Assembly: GCF_006716765.1 (NCBI RefSeq)
Contig: NZ_VFPO01000001.1
Location: 6,014,001 to 6,078,000 of the forward strand
From: Actinomadura hallensis
Lineage (GTDB): Bacteria > Actinomycetota > Actinomycetes > Streptosporangiales > Streptosporangiaceae
DNA length: 64,000 bases
Direction of reading: 5' to 3'
Shown here: positions 1 to 9,043 of the stretch, piece by piece
Position numbering within the stretch: the stretch's first letter is position 1
Layout: every line of letters begins with the position of its first letter
Notes under the pieces: model-generated
Told to the model about the DNA's origin: nothing
Seen by the model: the letters and a program-made list of their open reading frames with translations, nothing else
Database searches by the model: none
Translations under genes and position numbers: made by a program

Positions 1-758
1 CGCAGGTCGGTGCCGGGGGTCTTGCCCGATTCCTCGGTCTCGGAGGCGATGTCGAGGATGTCGTCGGACAGCTGGAACGCGACGCCGATCTTCTCGCACG
101 CCGAGGTGATGGTGTGCACCACGTGGGCGGGGGCGCCGGACAGCAGGGCGCCGAAGTGGCCGGAGACCGCGATGAGGGAGGCGGTCTTGTCCGCGACGAC
201 CTGGAGGTAGTGCTTGAGGGGGTCGGCGTCCGGGCCGGGGCCGACGGTCTCCTGGATCTGGCCGCGGACGAGGCGGCCGAACGCGCGGGCCTGGACGCGG
301 ACGGCCTCGGGGCCGAGGTCCGCGAGCAGGTCGGACGCGCGGGCGAACAGGTAGTCGCCGGTGAGGATCGCGACGGTGTTGGTCCAGCGGGTGTTGGCGG
401 ACTCCTGGCCGCGGCGCACGGTCGCCTCGTCCATGACGTCGTCGTGGTAGAGGGTGCCGAGGTGGGTCAGCTCGACGACGACCGCGGCGGGCACGACGCC
501 CGGCGCGGTCGGGTCGCCGAAGTGGGAGGCGAGCAGTACGAGCATCGGCCGGAACCGCTTGCCGCCCGCTTCGACGAGGTGCTGCGACGCCTCGGTGAGC
601 AGCGCGTCGTCGCCGCGGACGCACTCCATCAGCATTTCTTCGACGGCGGCCAGGCGGTGCCTGGCGTCGGCCGCGAGCTCGGCGTCGACGGGAAGCCCGA
701 ACGGGCCGGTCTCGACGACGGCCGGCCCGCCGGGCTTCTCAGCGAATGGGTGGCTCAC
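1..758 (-). CDS. Polyprenyl diphosphate synthase (partial, C-terminus beyond the window)
   Basis: This trans-type prenyltransferase makes a long-chain polyprenyl diphosphate, probably the menaquinone side chain. The first aspartate-rich motif reads HDDVMDEATVRRG and the second, near the window edge, reads FQLSDDILDIASE. The family signature GGKRFRPMLVLLA is also present. The GTG at 758 is chosen because AGGGAG lies 6 bases upstream and it starts 10 bases after the nuoN stop, so it is the last visible gene of the nuo transcript. About 252 codons are visible of the roughly 320-340 usual. The placement directly after nuoN ties quinone supply to complex I. Chain length cannot be read from the sequence; heptaprenyl to decaprenyl are all possible. 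Confidence 0.93.
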   Translation of the reverse strand, partial: MSHPFAEKPGGPAVVETGPFGLPVDAELAADARHRLAAVEEMLMECVRGDDALLTEASQHLVEAGGKRFRPMLVLLASHFGDPTAPGVVPAAVVVELTHLGTLYHDDVMDEATVRRGQESANTRWTNTVAILTGDYLFARASDLLADLGPEAVRVQARAFGRLVRGQIQETVGPGPDADPLKHYLQVVADKTASLIAVSGHFGALLSGAPAHVVHTITSACEKIGVAFQLSDDILDIASETEESGKTPGTDL

Positions 759-768
759 CCGAGACTCC

Positions 769-2361
769 CTACCGGACGAACATCTGGGTCGTGGCTTGTC
801 CCGCAAGGTCCAAGATGGGCTGTGGGAGTACGCCGAGTACCACAGTAGCCGTCACGCCGAGCGCGACCGCGACCGCGGTGGCCGGCCCGGCCACCACGAC
901 CGGCCCGTCCGGGTCCGGTTCGCTGAAGAACATCACGACGATCACGCGGACGTAGAAGAACGCCGCGACGGCGGAGGCGATGACGGCGACGACGACCAGC
1001 GGGGTCGCGCCCTCCTCGACGGCCGCCTTGAACACGGCGAACTTCCCGGTGAACCCGCTGGTGAGCGGGATGCCGGCGAACGCCAGCAGGAAGAAGGCGA
1101 ACACTCCGGCGACGACCGGGGAGCGCTTGCCGAGACCCGCCCACCGGGACAGGTGCCCGGCCTCGCCGCCCGCGTCCCGCACCATCGTGACGACGGCGAA
1201 CGCGCCGACCGACGCGAAGCCGTAGGCGAGCAGGTAGAACAGGGTGCTCGACAGGCCGTTCGGGGACGCGGCGATCACGCCGAGGAGCAGGAAGCCCGCG
1301 TGCGCGATCGAGGAGTAGGCCAGCATCCGCTTGATGTCGGTCTGGGTGATCGCGATGATCGACCCGACGACCATCGTGAGAATGGCCACGCCCCACATGA
1401 AGGGCCGCCAGTCCCACTCCAGCGTCTCGAACGTGACGTAGTACACGCGCACGAGCGCGCCGAACGCGGACACGACGACGCAGGACGCCATCATCGCGGT
1501 GATCGGCGTGGGGGCGCCCTGGTAGACGTCCGGCTTCCACATGTGGAACGGGACGCCGCCGAGCTTGAACAGCAGCCCCGCCGACACGAGCGCGACGCCC
1601 GCGAGGAGCAGGGTCTCGTTGCCCGCGTCCCGGGCGACCTGGTCGGCGATGGCCGACAGGCGCACCGACCCGGCGAACCCGTACAGCAGCGCGATGCCGT
1701 AGAGGAAGAACGCCGAGGAGAACGCGCCCAGCAGGAAGTACTTGACCGCGGCCTCCTGCGAGAGGAGGCGCCTGCGGCGGGCGAGCCCGCACAGCAGGTA
1801 CAGCGGCAGCGACAGCACCTCCAGCGCCACGAACATCGTGAGCAGGTCGTTCGCCGCCGGGAACATGATCATGCCGCCGACGGAGAACAGCATCAGCGGG
1901 AACACCTCGGTCTGGACGGCGCCCGCCTCGGTGGTGCGCTGCTCCGCCTCGGTGCCCGGCAGCGCGGACGCCTGCGCGGCGAAGTGCCCCTCGACGGCGC
2001 CGCCGGGACGGCCCCGCTCGGCGATCAGCAGGAGGCTGACCAGCGCCAGCAGGAGGATGGTGCCCTGCAGGAACAGGGTCGGGCCGTCCACGCCGAGGGC
2101 GCCCTCGGCGGCGACGTTGTGCGGGTTGTCGCGCCAGCCGAGCCCGACCGTCCAGGCGAAGGCGCCGGCGAGAGCGAGGAACGCGAGCGGCACCTGCACG
2201 CGGTAGCGTGCGCGGCGGCCGACCAGGGCCTCGACGAGGACGCCGAGGATGGCGGCGCCGAAGACCAGCAGCATCGGGGCGATCTGCCCGTACTCGATGT
2301 GCGGCGCGGGGATGTCACCCCCTTGTGCGAGGACCGCGCTCACCTGACTGCTGGTGCTCAT
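769..2361 (-). CDS. nuoN: NADH-quinone oxidoreductase subunit N
   Basis: NuoN is one of the three antiporter-like, proton-pumping membrane subunits of complex I. The 530-residue protein is hydrophobic throughout, with about 14 predicted membrane helices. It carries the proton-antiporter family core, including FKLGGVPFHMWKPDVYQGAP and the TQTDIKRMLAYSSIAHAGF segment. Its start overlaps the nuoM stop by 4 bp (ATGA), so translation is probably coupled. It closes the complex I gene set, followed 10 bases later by the polyprenyl synthase gene. The length and motifs are normal for the family. Confidence 0.97.
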   Translation of the reverse strand: MSTSSQVSAVLAQGGDIPAPHIEYGQIAPMLLVFGAAILGVLVEALVGRRARYRVQVPLAFLALAGAFAWTVGLGWRDNPHNVAAEGALGVDGPTLFLQGTILLLALVSLLLIAERGRPGGAVEGHFAAQASALPGTEAEQRTTEAGAVQTEVFPLMLFSVGGMIMFPAANDLLTMFVALEVLSLPLYLLCGLARRRRLLSQEAAVKYFLLGAFSSAFFLYGIALLYGFAGSVRLSAIADQVARDAGNETLLLAGVALVSAGLLFKLGGVPFHMWKPDVYQGAPTPITAMMASCVVVSAFGALVRVYYVTFETLEWDWRPFMWGVAILTMVVGSIIAITQTDIKRMLAYSSIAHAGFLLLGVIAASPNGLSSTLFYLLAYGFASVGAFAVVTMVRDAGGEAGHLSRWAGLGKRSPVVAGVFAFFLLAFAGIPLTSGFTGKFAVFKAAVEEGATPLVVVAVIASAVAAFFYVRVIVVMFFSEPDPDGPVVVAGPATAVAVALGVTATVVLGVLPQPILDLAGQATTQMFVR

Positions 2362-3938
2362 GGACGGGCTCCGTTCTCGGCGACGTTACCGGTGATGTCC
2401 GGCGCCGGGTCCTGCTTGTCGACCCGCGCCAGCGTCTCGTTCACCGACGGGTTGATCATGTGCAGCACCGGCTGCGGGAAGAAGCCCATCACCACGATGA
2501 GCGCGATGATGGGCGCGACGGCCCACTTCTCCCGGGCGTTCAGGTCCTTCACGCCCTCGATGGCCGGGGTCTTCGGTCCGCCCATCGTCCGCTGGTACAT
2601 CCACAGGACGTAGATGGCGGCGAGGAGGACGCCGGACACCGAGAGGGCGCCCGCCCAGGTGTAGGCGCTGAACGTTCCGACGATGACGAGGAACTCGGAC
2701 ACGAACGTGGACAGTCCCGGCAGGGACAGCGCGGACAGGCCGGCGATCAGGAACATCCCGGCCAGCACGGGCGTCCGCTGCTGCATCCCGCCGAAGTCGG
2801 CGATCCGCGCGGACCGCCGCCGGACGATCATGAATCCGATGATGAGGAACAGGGCGCCGGTGGAGAAGCCGTGGTTGACCATGTACAGCGCCGACCCCGA
2901 CTGCGCCTGGGAGGTCATCGCGAAGATGCCGAGCACGATGAACCCGAAGTGCGAGATCGAGGTGTAGGCGATGAGCCGCTTCAGGTCGACCTGGCCGATG
3001 GCGAGGATCGCGCCGTAGATGATGCTGACCACGGCGAGCGACAGCACCACCGGGGTCGCCCACTTGGACGCGCCGGGGAACAGCTCCAGGCAGAAGCGGA
3101 GCATCCCGTACGTGCCGACCTTGTCCAAGACGCCGACGATCAGCACCAGCGCGCCCGCGGGGGCCTGCTGCGCGGCGTCCGGCAGCCAGGTGTGCACCGG
3201 CACCATCGGCGCCTTGATCGCGAACGCGACGAAGAAGCCGAGGAACAGCCACTTCGCCGTGGTCGGGTCGATGTCGAGCCGCCGCAGCTCCTCGAACATG
3301 AAGGTCGCCTGCCCGAGCCCGCCCTCGGCGACCGGCTTGCTCGACAGCGGGTACAGCCAGATCACCGCGACGAGCATCAGCAGCCCGCCGAACAGCGAGT
3401 ACAGCAGGAACTTGACCGCCGCGTACGAGCGCTGCGCCCCGCCGAAGTACCCGATGATGAAGTACACCGGGACGAGCATCGCCTCGAAGAAGACGTAGAA
3501 CATGAACACGTCGGTCGCGGCGAACACGCCGATCATGGCCGCTTCGAGGCTCAGCAGCAGCGCGAAGTACGTCTTCACCGACCGCTTGGCGGGCACGTCG
3601 ACCCCGCCGGACCGGTCGCCCTCGGTCCACGAGGCCAGCATGACCAGCGGGACGAGGATCACCGACAGCAGGATCAGCACCAGCGCGACGCCGTCGACGC
3701 CGACGGCCCAGTGGACCCCGAACTCCTTGATCCACCAGTACTTCTCGGTGAACTGGAACCGGGCGCCGTCCGGGTCGAAGCCCGCCGCCATGACGCCGGC
3801 GAGCACCGCGACGACGATGGACACGCCGAGCGCGAACTGCTTGACCAGCGTCTCCCGCTCGCGCGGGATGGCGACGAGCGCCAGCGCGCCCACCAGCGGC
3901 AGCGCGATGAGGACGCTCAGCCAGGGAAAGTCGCTCAT
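2358..3938 (-). CDS. nuoM: NADH-quinone oxidoreductase subunit M
   Basis: NuoM is an antiporter-like proton-translocating subunit in the membrane arm of complex I. The start at MSDFPWLSVLIALPL (3938) overlaps the nuoL stop by 4 bp; the reading frame stays open further upstream only as overlap with nuoL. The protein is 526 residues with about 14 membrane helices. It shows the conserved AIKAPMVPVHTWLPDAAQQAPA loop and the QVDLKRLIAYTSISHFGF segment, which carries the lysine and histidine residues of the proton channel in this family. The length is typical. Confidence 0.97.
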   Translation of the reverse strand: MSDFPWLSVLIALPLVGALALVAIPRERETLVKQFALGVSIVVAVLAGVMAAGFDPDGARFQFTEKYWWIKEFGVHWAVGVDGVALVLILLSVILVPLVMLASWTEGDRSGGVDVPAKRSVKTYFALLLSLEAAMIGVFAATDVFMFYVFFEAMLVPVYFIIGYFGGAQRSYAAVKFLLYSLFGGLLMLVAVIWLYPLSSKPVAEGGLGQATFMFEELRRLDIDPTTAKWLFLGFFVAFAIKAPMVPVHTWLPDAAQQAPAGALVLIVGVLDKVGTYGMLRFCLELFPGASKWATPVVLSLAVVSIIYGAILAIGQVDLKRLIAYTSISHFGFIVLGIFAMTSQAQSGSALYMVNHGFSTGALFLIIGFMIVRRRSARIADFGGMQQRTPVLAGMFLIAGLSALSLPGLSTFVSEFLVIVGTFSAYTWAGALSVSGVLLAAIYVLWMYQRTMGGPKTPAIEGVKDLNAREKWAVAPIIALIVVMGFFPQPVLHMINPSVNETLARVDKQDPAPDITGNVAENGARP

Positions 3939-5851
3939 GAAACGTTCACCACCAGGAGCGCGGCGACCACGAGCGCTGCGCCGAAGGTCATGGAGAGTGC
4001 GTAGGAACGGGCGTAGCCGGTGTGGATTCGGCGGAGCCTGCCGGACGTCCCGCCGATGCCCGCCGCCGTGCCGTTCACGGCGCCGTCGACGCCGCGCCCG
4101 TCGAACCAGACCGCGAGCCGCGTCAGCCACTGGCCGGGACGCATCAGCAGCGACTCGTTGAACGCGTCGCCGTAGAGGTCCTTACGGGCCGCGACCGTGA
4201 CGAACGAGCCCTCCGGCGCCTCGAGCGGCACCTTGCGGGCGCCGTACTGCCGCCACGCGATGGCCACCCCGATCACCATCAGGGCCAGCGTGGCGAGGCC
4301 CGGCCCGGTGATGAAGGCGAACTCGTGCTCGTGCTCCGGCGCCCCGACGACGGGTTCCAGGAAGTGGGCGAACCCGCCGAGGATGAGGAAGCCGCCCGAG
4401 GCGACCGAGCCGACCGCCAGCAGGATCAGCGGCCAGGTCATGACCTTCGGCGACTCGTGCGGGTGGGCGTCGTCGGCCCAGCGCTTCTCGCCGAAGAACG
4501 TCATGAACATCACCCGCGACATGTAGTACGCGGTGATGCCCGCGCCGAGCAGCGCGCACAGGCCGAGGATCATCCCGGACGTGCCGCCCTTGTCGAACGC
4601 GGCCTCGATGATGGCGTCCTTGGTGAAGTAGCCCGACAGACCCGGGAACCCGATGATGGCGAGGTACCCGAGCCCGAACGTGGCGTAGGTGACGACCATC
4701 ACCGAGCGGAGCGCGCCGTAGCGGCGCATGTTCACCTCGTCGTTCATGCCGTGCATGACCGAGCCGGCGCCGAGGAACAGGCCCGCCTTGAAGAAGCCGT
4801 GCGCGATGAGGTGCGCGATGGCGAAGACGTAGCCCGCCCTGCCGAGGCCGGCGGCGAGGTGCATGTAGCCGATCTGCGACATCGTCGACCCGGCGAGGGC
4901 CTTCTTGATGTCGTCCTTGGCGCACCCGATGATCGCACCGAACAGGAGCGTGGCCGCACCGACGATCGTCACCACCAGCTGCGCGGTGTCGGACATCTCG
5001 AAGATGGGCCCGGCGCGGACGATGAGGTACACGCCCGCGGTCACCATCGTCGCGGCGTGGATGAGCGCCGACACCGGGGTCGGGCCCTCCATCGCGTCCA
5101 GGAGCCAGGACTGCAGCGGCAGCTGCGCCGACTTGCCGCACGCGCCGATCAGGAGCAGCAGCCCGATCGCGGTGGCGGTGCCGGTGCTGAGCTGGGACGC
5201 CAGCGCGGCCTGCTCGGCGCCGGCGCCGAGGATCGGCCCGTAGTCGATGGTGCCGAACGTCGCGAAGATCAGCGCGATCGCGATGATCAGCCCCATGTCG
5301 CCGACGCGGTTGACGATGAACGCCTTCTTCGCCGCGGTCGCCGCGGTCGGCTTGTACTGCCAGAACCCGATCAGCAGGTACGAGGCGAGGCCGACGCCCT
5401 CCCAGCCGAGGAACAGGATCAGGAAGTTGTTCCCCAGCACCAGCAGCAGCATCGCCGCCACGAACAGGTTCAGGTAGGCGAAGAACCGGCGCCGGTCGGG
5501 GTCCTCGGCCATGTAGCCGACGGAGTAGATGTGGATGAGCGAGCCCACCCCGGTGATCAGCAGGACGAAGCTGATGGACAGCGGGTCCACCAGCAGGTCC
5601 ATGCCGACGTTGAACGCGCCGACGTCGATGAAGTCCCACAGGTGCACGGTGCGGCGCCGCTCGCCGGCGTCGTATCCGAGCATCTGGGCGAACATCGCGA
5701 CGCCGACCGCGAACGACGCCACCGACGTGGCCACGCCGAGCAGGTGTCCCCACCGGTCGGTGCGCCTGCCTCCGATCAGGAGGATCGCGGCGCCCGCGAG
5801 CGGGAGCGCGATGAGGAGCCAGGACGCGGCCTGGATGCCTTCCGCTTTCAT
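3935..5851 (-). CDS. nuoL: NADH-quinone oxidoreductase subunit L
   Basis: NuoL is the distal antiporter-like subunit of complex I and carries the long lateral helix at its C-terminus. The 638-residue protein has an N-terminal domain with SFVLLITGVGSLIHIYSVGYM and the conserved LLIGACGKSAQLPLQSWL and DAMEGPTPVSALIHAATMV segments. A further TM-rich region and a hydrophilic amphipathic C-terminal portion follow. The start lies 10 bases after nuoK with an AGAGGA ribosome-binding site. Length and motifs are standard. Confidence 0.97.
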   Translation of the reverse strand: MKAEGIQAASWLLIALPLAGAAILLIGGRRTDRWGHLLGVATSVASFAVGVAMFAQMLGYDAGERRRTVHLWDFIDVGAFNVGMDLLVDPLSISFVLLITGVGSLIHIYSVGYMAEDPDRRRFFAYLNLFVAAMLLLVLGNNFLILFLGWEGVGLASYLLIGFWQYKPTAATAAKKAFIVNRVGDMGLIIAIALIFATFGTIDYGPILGAGAEQAALASQLSTGTATAIGLLLLIGACGKSAQLPLQSWLLDAMEGPTPVSALIHAATMVTAGVYLIVRAGPIFEMSDTAQLVVTIVGAATLLFGAIIGCAKDDIKKALAGSTMSQIGYMHLAAGLGRAGYVFAIAHLIAHGFFKAGLFLGAGSVMHGMNDEVNMRRYGALRSVMVVTYATFGLGYLAIIGFPGLSGYFTKDAIIEAAFDKGGTSGMILGLCALLGAGITAYYMSRVMFMTFFGEKRWADDAHPHESPKVMTWPLILLAVGSVASGGFLILGGFAHFLEPVVGAPEHEHEFAFITGPGLATLALMVIGVAIAWRQYGARKVPLEAPEGSFVTVAARKDLYGDAFNESLLMRPGQWLTRLAVWFDGRGVDGAVNGTAAGIGGTSGRLRRIHTGYARSYALSMTFGAALVVAALLVVNVS

Positions 5852-5861
5852 CCCAGTCCTC

Positions 5862-6161
5862 TCAGTACTTCAGCAGGTTCACGTCGTCCACCGACGACGA
5901 CCTGCGGGTCCGGAAGACGGTCATGATGATCGCCAGGCCGACCACGACCTCCGCGGCGGCCACCACCATCACGAAGAAGGCGATGATCTGACCGTCCAGG
6001 TTGCCGTGCATGCGGGAGAACGAGATGAACGCAAGGTTCGTCGCGTTCAGCATCAGCTCGATGCACATGAACACCACGAGCGCGTTGCGGCGCACGAGCA
6101 CGCCGAGGGCGCCGATGGTGAACAGGATCGCCGAGAGCGCCAGGTAGTGCTCCGGACTCAT
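5862..6161 (-). CDS. nuoK: NADH-quinone oxidoreductase subunit K
   Basis: NuoK is a small membrane subunit of complex I related to MrpC, important for coupling. At 99 residues with three membrane helices it has the exact family size. The FMCIELMLNATNLAFISF segment holds the conserved glutamate of helix 2. The HGNLDGQIIAFFVMVVAAAE segment holds the second conserved glutamate. The start overlaps the nuoJ stop by 4 bp. Confidence 0.97.
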   Translation of the reverse strand: MSPEHYLALSAILFTIGALGVLVRRNALVVFMCIELMLNATNLAFISFSRMHGNLDGQIIAFFVMVVAAAEVVVGLAIIMTVFRTRRSSSVDDVNLLKY

Positions 6162-7102
6162 GAGCCAGCCTCGCCTTCACCCTTGTTTCCGCCCGCGCCG
6201 CCGCCGGAGCCGCCCGCGCCGCCGGGCCCGCCCTCGACGGGGGACCCGGACCTGGTGACGCGCGACTCGGCGTCGGCGTCCTCGGCCTCGCCCGTGACGG
6301 CCCTGACGTCCCGGACGGTGCTCTCGACCGCCTCCTCCGGGGTCGCACCGTACAGGTCGGCGTGCCGCTCGGTCGTGTCGACCCTGGCGGCGATGATCGG
6401 GTTGACCGACAGCTCCGACGGGGTCCCGTCGGGCAGCAGCGCCGGCATGTCCACGGCGTTGTGCCGGGCGTAGGTGCCGGGGCCGGGCAGCGGGCCGGGG
6501 TGGTCGCCGGACAGGAACCGCCGCTTGGACAGGTCCTTCTGCGTCGGCTTCGGATGGGTCCGCTCCCGGTGCGCCAGCACCATCGCGCCCAGCGCCGCGG
6601 TGATCAGCAGGGCGCTGGTCGCCTCGAACGCGAACACGTACTTGGAGAACAGCAGCCGCGCCAGGCCGATGACGTTGCCCTCGGCGTTGGCCTGCTGCAG
6701 GCCCTCCGCGCCGCCGAGCGCCGCGTTCCCGATCCCGGCGCCGACCAGCGCGACGAACCCGATCGCGGCGACGGCCGCCCAGAAGCGCTGCCCGCGGATC
6801 GTCTCCACCAGCGAGTCGGTGGAGCTGACGCCGACGAGCATCACCACGAACAGGAACAGCATCAGCACCGCGCCGGTGTAGACGATCACCTGCACGAACG
6901 CCAGGAACGGGGCGTTCTGGATCGCGTACAGCGCGGCCAGCGACAGCATCACGGTGGCCAGCATCAGCGCCGAGTGGACCGCCTTCCGCATGAAGATCAT
7001 GCCGAGGGCGGCGCTCACCGACACGACGGCGAGCAGCCAGAAGAAGAACGGCTCGCCGGCCTGCTTGTCGGCCACCTCCGCGGCGAGGATGGAGGCGTTC
7101 AC
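6158..7102 (-). CDS. nuoJ: NADH-quinone oxidoreductase subunit J with long hydrophilic tail
   Basis: NuoJ is a membrane-arm subunit of complex I. The first 170 or so residues contain five hydrophobic segments and the conserved FVQVIVYTGAVLMLFLFVVML helix. After residue 190 the protein continues with about 125 hydrophilic residues rich in Glu, Gly and Pro, ending in a glycine-rich stretch. Many bacterial NuoJ proteins stop near 170-200 residues, whereas extended tails are common in actinobacteria. The GTG start overlaps the nuoI stop by 4 bp (GTGA). The tail should lie on one face of the membrane and has no recognisable domain. Confidence 0.95.
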   Translation of the reverse strand: MNASILAAEVADKQAGEPFFFWLLAVVSVSAALGMIFMRKAVHSALMLATVMLSLAALYAIQNAPFLAFVQVIVYTGAVLMLFLFVVMLVGVSSTDSLVETIRGQRFWAAVAAIGFVALVGAGIGNAALGGAEGLQQANAEGNVIGLARLLFSKYVFAFEATSALLITAALGAMVLAHRERTHPKPTQKDLSKRRFLSGDHPGPLPGPGTYARHNAVDMPALLPDGTPSELSVNPIIAARVDTTERHADLYGATPEEAVESTVRDVRAVTGEAEDADAESRVTRSGSPVEGGPGGAGGSGGGAGGNKGEGEAGS

Positions 7103-7710
7103 TTGCCCTCACCCCGCTTGCGGGACTTCTCGCGCTCCTCCGCCTGGTCGACGCCGGCCCGGCCGCCGTCCTCGGAGGGCACGGTCGGCGCGGGCTCCTC
7201 GGGCTGGAGGCCGAGGCGGTAGTAGTCCTCCTCGGTGTCGCCGAGCCGCATCTCGTGCGGCGGCGCCTCCATGCCCTCGCGCAGCGGTGCGAGCAGCATG
7301 TCCTTGGTGTAGATGAGGCTCTCGCGGCTGTCGTCGGCGAGCTCGTACTCGTTGGTCATCGTCAGCGCCCGCGTCGGGCACGCCTCGATGCACAGCCCGC
7401 ACAGGATGCAGCGCAGGTAGTTGATCTGGTAGATGCGGCCGTACCGCTCGCCGGGCGAGTACCGCTCCTCGGCGGTGTTGTCGGCGCCCTCGACGTAGAT
7501 CGCGTCCGCGGGGCAGGCCCAGGCGCACAGCTCGCAGCCGATGCACTTCTCCAGGCCGTCCGGCCAGCGGTTGAGCTGGTGCCGCCCGTGGAAGCGGGGC
7601 GCGGTCGGCTTCTTCACCTCGGGGTACTGAACGGTCTCGCTCTTCATGAAAATCTGGTGGAACGAGACCCCGAACCCCTTCACCGGGTTCAGGAAATCAG
7701 TTAGTCCCAC
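7099..7710 (-). CDS. nuoI: NADH-quinone oxidoreductase subunit I (two [4Fe-4S] clusters)
   Basis: NuoI carries clusters N6a and N6b that pass electrons toward the quinone site. Both ferredoxin-type motifs are intact: CIGCELCAWACP and CILCGLCIEACP. The GTG at 7710 (VGLTDFLNPVKGF) is chosen because a strong GAGGAGG site lies just upstream and it overlaps the nuoH end by 14 bp. The frame is open further upstream, but only within nuoH. The product is 203 residues with an acidic, lysine-rich C-terminal tail of about 40 residues beyond the ferredoxin fold. Confidence 0.96.
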   Translation of the reverse strand: MGLTDFLNPVKGFGVSFHQIFMKSETVQYPEVKKPTAPRFHGRHQLNRWPDGLEKCIGCELCAWACPADAIYVEGADNTAEERYSPGERYGRIYQINYLRCILCGLCIEACPTRALTMTNEYELADDSRESLIYTKDMLLAPLREGMEAPPHEMRLGDTEEDYYRLGLQPEEPAPTVPSEDGGRAGVDQAEEREKSRKRGEGK

Positions 7711-9043
7711 TGGTGACCTCCTCAGGAGGGGTTTGCGTCTTGGATGCGCCGGCCCGCACACCGTGGTAGTGGGGCGCGTCCATCGGCGGGACGGGGAAGC
7801 CGCCGGCGGCCGGGTCGGTCCGCCGCCCCTCGCCCGCCGCACGGGGCACGATCTCCTTCTCGTCCTCGCCGCCCCGGAACGTCTCCCAGAGCACCGTGGC
7901 CACCAGGACCACCGCCGCGACGACCGCGGCGACGATCACGATCTGCTGCATGTCGTAGCCCTCGTTGCGGAGCGCGCGGATGGCGGCGACCAGCAGGATC
8001 CAGCCGAGCGAGAAGGGCATCAGCACCTTCCACCCGAGCTTCATCAGCTGGTCGTAGCGCACCCGCGGGAGCGTGCCGCGCAGCCAGATGAAGAAGAAGA
8101 TGAACAGGAACACCTTGGCCAGGAACCACAGGAGCGGCCACCAGCCGGAGTTGGCGCCCGCCCACACCGTGGAGATCGGCGCGGGAGCGCGCCAGCCGCC
8201 GAGGAACAGCGTGGTCGCCAGCGCCGACAGCGTCGCGAGGTTGATGTACTCCGCGAGGAAGAACATCGCGAACTTCAGCGACGAGTACTCGGTGTGGAAG
8301 CCGCCGACGATCTCGCCCTCGCCCTCGGGCAGGTCGAACGGGATGCGGCTCGACTCGCCCATCATCGTGATGACGTACACCACGAAGGACGGCAGCAGGA
8401 GCAGCACGAACCAGCGGTCCTGCTGCGCCGCGACGATCTCCGAGGTGGACATCGAGCCCGCGAACATGAACACGGCCACGAACGACAGGCCCATCGCGAT
8501 CTCGTAGGAGATCACCTGCGCGGACGAGCGGAGCCCGCCGAGCAGCGAGTACGGCGACATCGACGACCAGCCGGCCAGCACGAACCCGTACACGCCGAGC
8601 GACGCCATCGCCAGCACCAGCAGCACCGCGACCGGAAGGTCGGTGACCTGCAGCGGCGTCTGGTGCCCGAAGATCGACACCGTCGGGCCCATCGGGATGA
8701 TCGCGAACGAGATGAACGCCGGCACGGCGGCCATCACCGGCGCCAGGACGAACACGACCTTGTCGACCTGGCGGGGGACGATGTCCTCCTTGAGCGCCAG
8801 CTTGATGCCGTCCGCGAGGCCCTGCAGCAGCCCGAAGGGGCCCGCCCGGTTGGGGCCGACGCGCAGCTGCATCCGGCCGATGATGCGGCGCTCGATCCAC
8901 ATCGTCATCAGCACGGTCACGACCAGGAACGCGAAGATGGCGACGACCTTGCCGCCGATCAGCCACCACGGGTCCGAGCCGAAGTCCTCCAGCGTGGGGT
9001 CCGCGGCGACCGGCGTCAGGGGCGCCACGGCGAGCGCGCTCAT
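7697..9043 (-). CDS. nuoH: NADH-quinone oxidoreductase subunit H
   Basis: NuoH is the membrane subunit that forms part of the quinone-binding chamber at the junction with the peripheral arm. The 448-residue protein has about eight membrane helices. Conserved segments include RIIGRMQLRVGPNRAGPFG, LADGIKLALKED and SRIPFDLPEGEGEIVGGFHT, the last holding the acidic loop near the quinone site. The start at MSALAVAP (9043) has GGAGGAAG upstream and overlaps the nuoG stop by 4 bp. A C-terminal hydrophilic extension of about 60 residues follows the last helix, as in other actinobacteria. Confidence 0.96.
   Translation of the reverse strand: MSALAVAPLTPVAADPTLEDFGSDPWWLIGGKVVAIFAFLVVTVLMTMWIERRIIGRMQLRVGPNRAGPFGLLQGLADGIKLALKEDIVPRQVDKVVFVLAPVMAAVPAFISFAIIPMGPTVSIFGHQTPLQVTDLPVAVLLVLAMASLGVYGFVLAGWSSMSPYSLLGGLRSSAQVISYEIAMGLSFVAVFMFAGSMSTSEIVAAQQDRWFVLLLLPSFVVYVITMMGESSRIPFDLPEGEGEIVGGFHTEYSSLKFAMFFLAEYINLATLSALATTLFLGGWRAPAPISTVWAGANSGWWPLLWFLAKVFLFIFFFIWLRGTLPRVRYDQLMKLGWKVLMPFSLGWILLVAAIRALRNEGYDMQQIVIVAAVVAAVVLVATVLWETFRGGEDEKEIVPRAAGEGRRTDPAAGGFPVPPMDAPHYHGVRAGASKTQTPPEEVTSGTN

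Noticed and set aside
454..5926. Very long open frames on the plus strand opposite the nuo and synthase genes
   Set aside because: They are the antisense shadow of high-GC coding DNA. Translations are Arg/Glu/His/Asp-rich low complexity, and the minus-strand frames encode clear complex I subunits.
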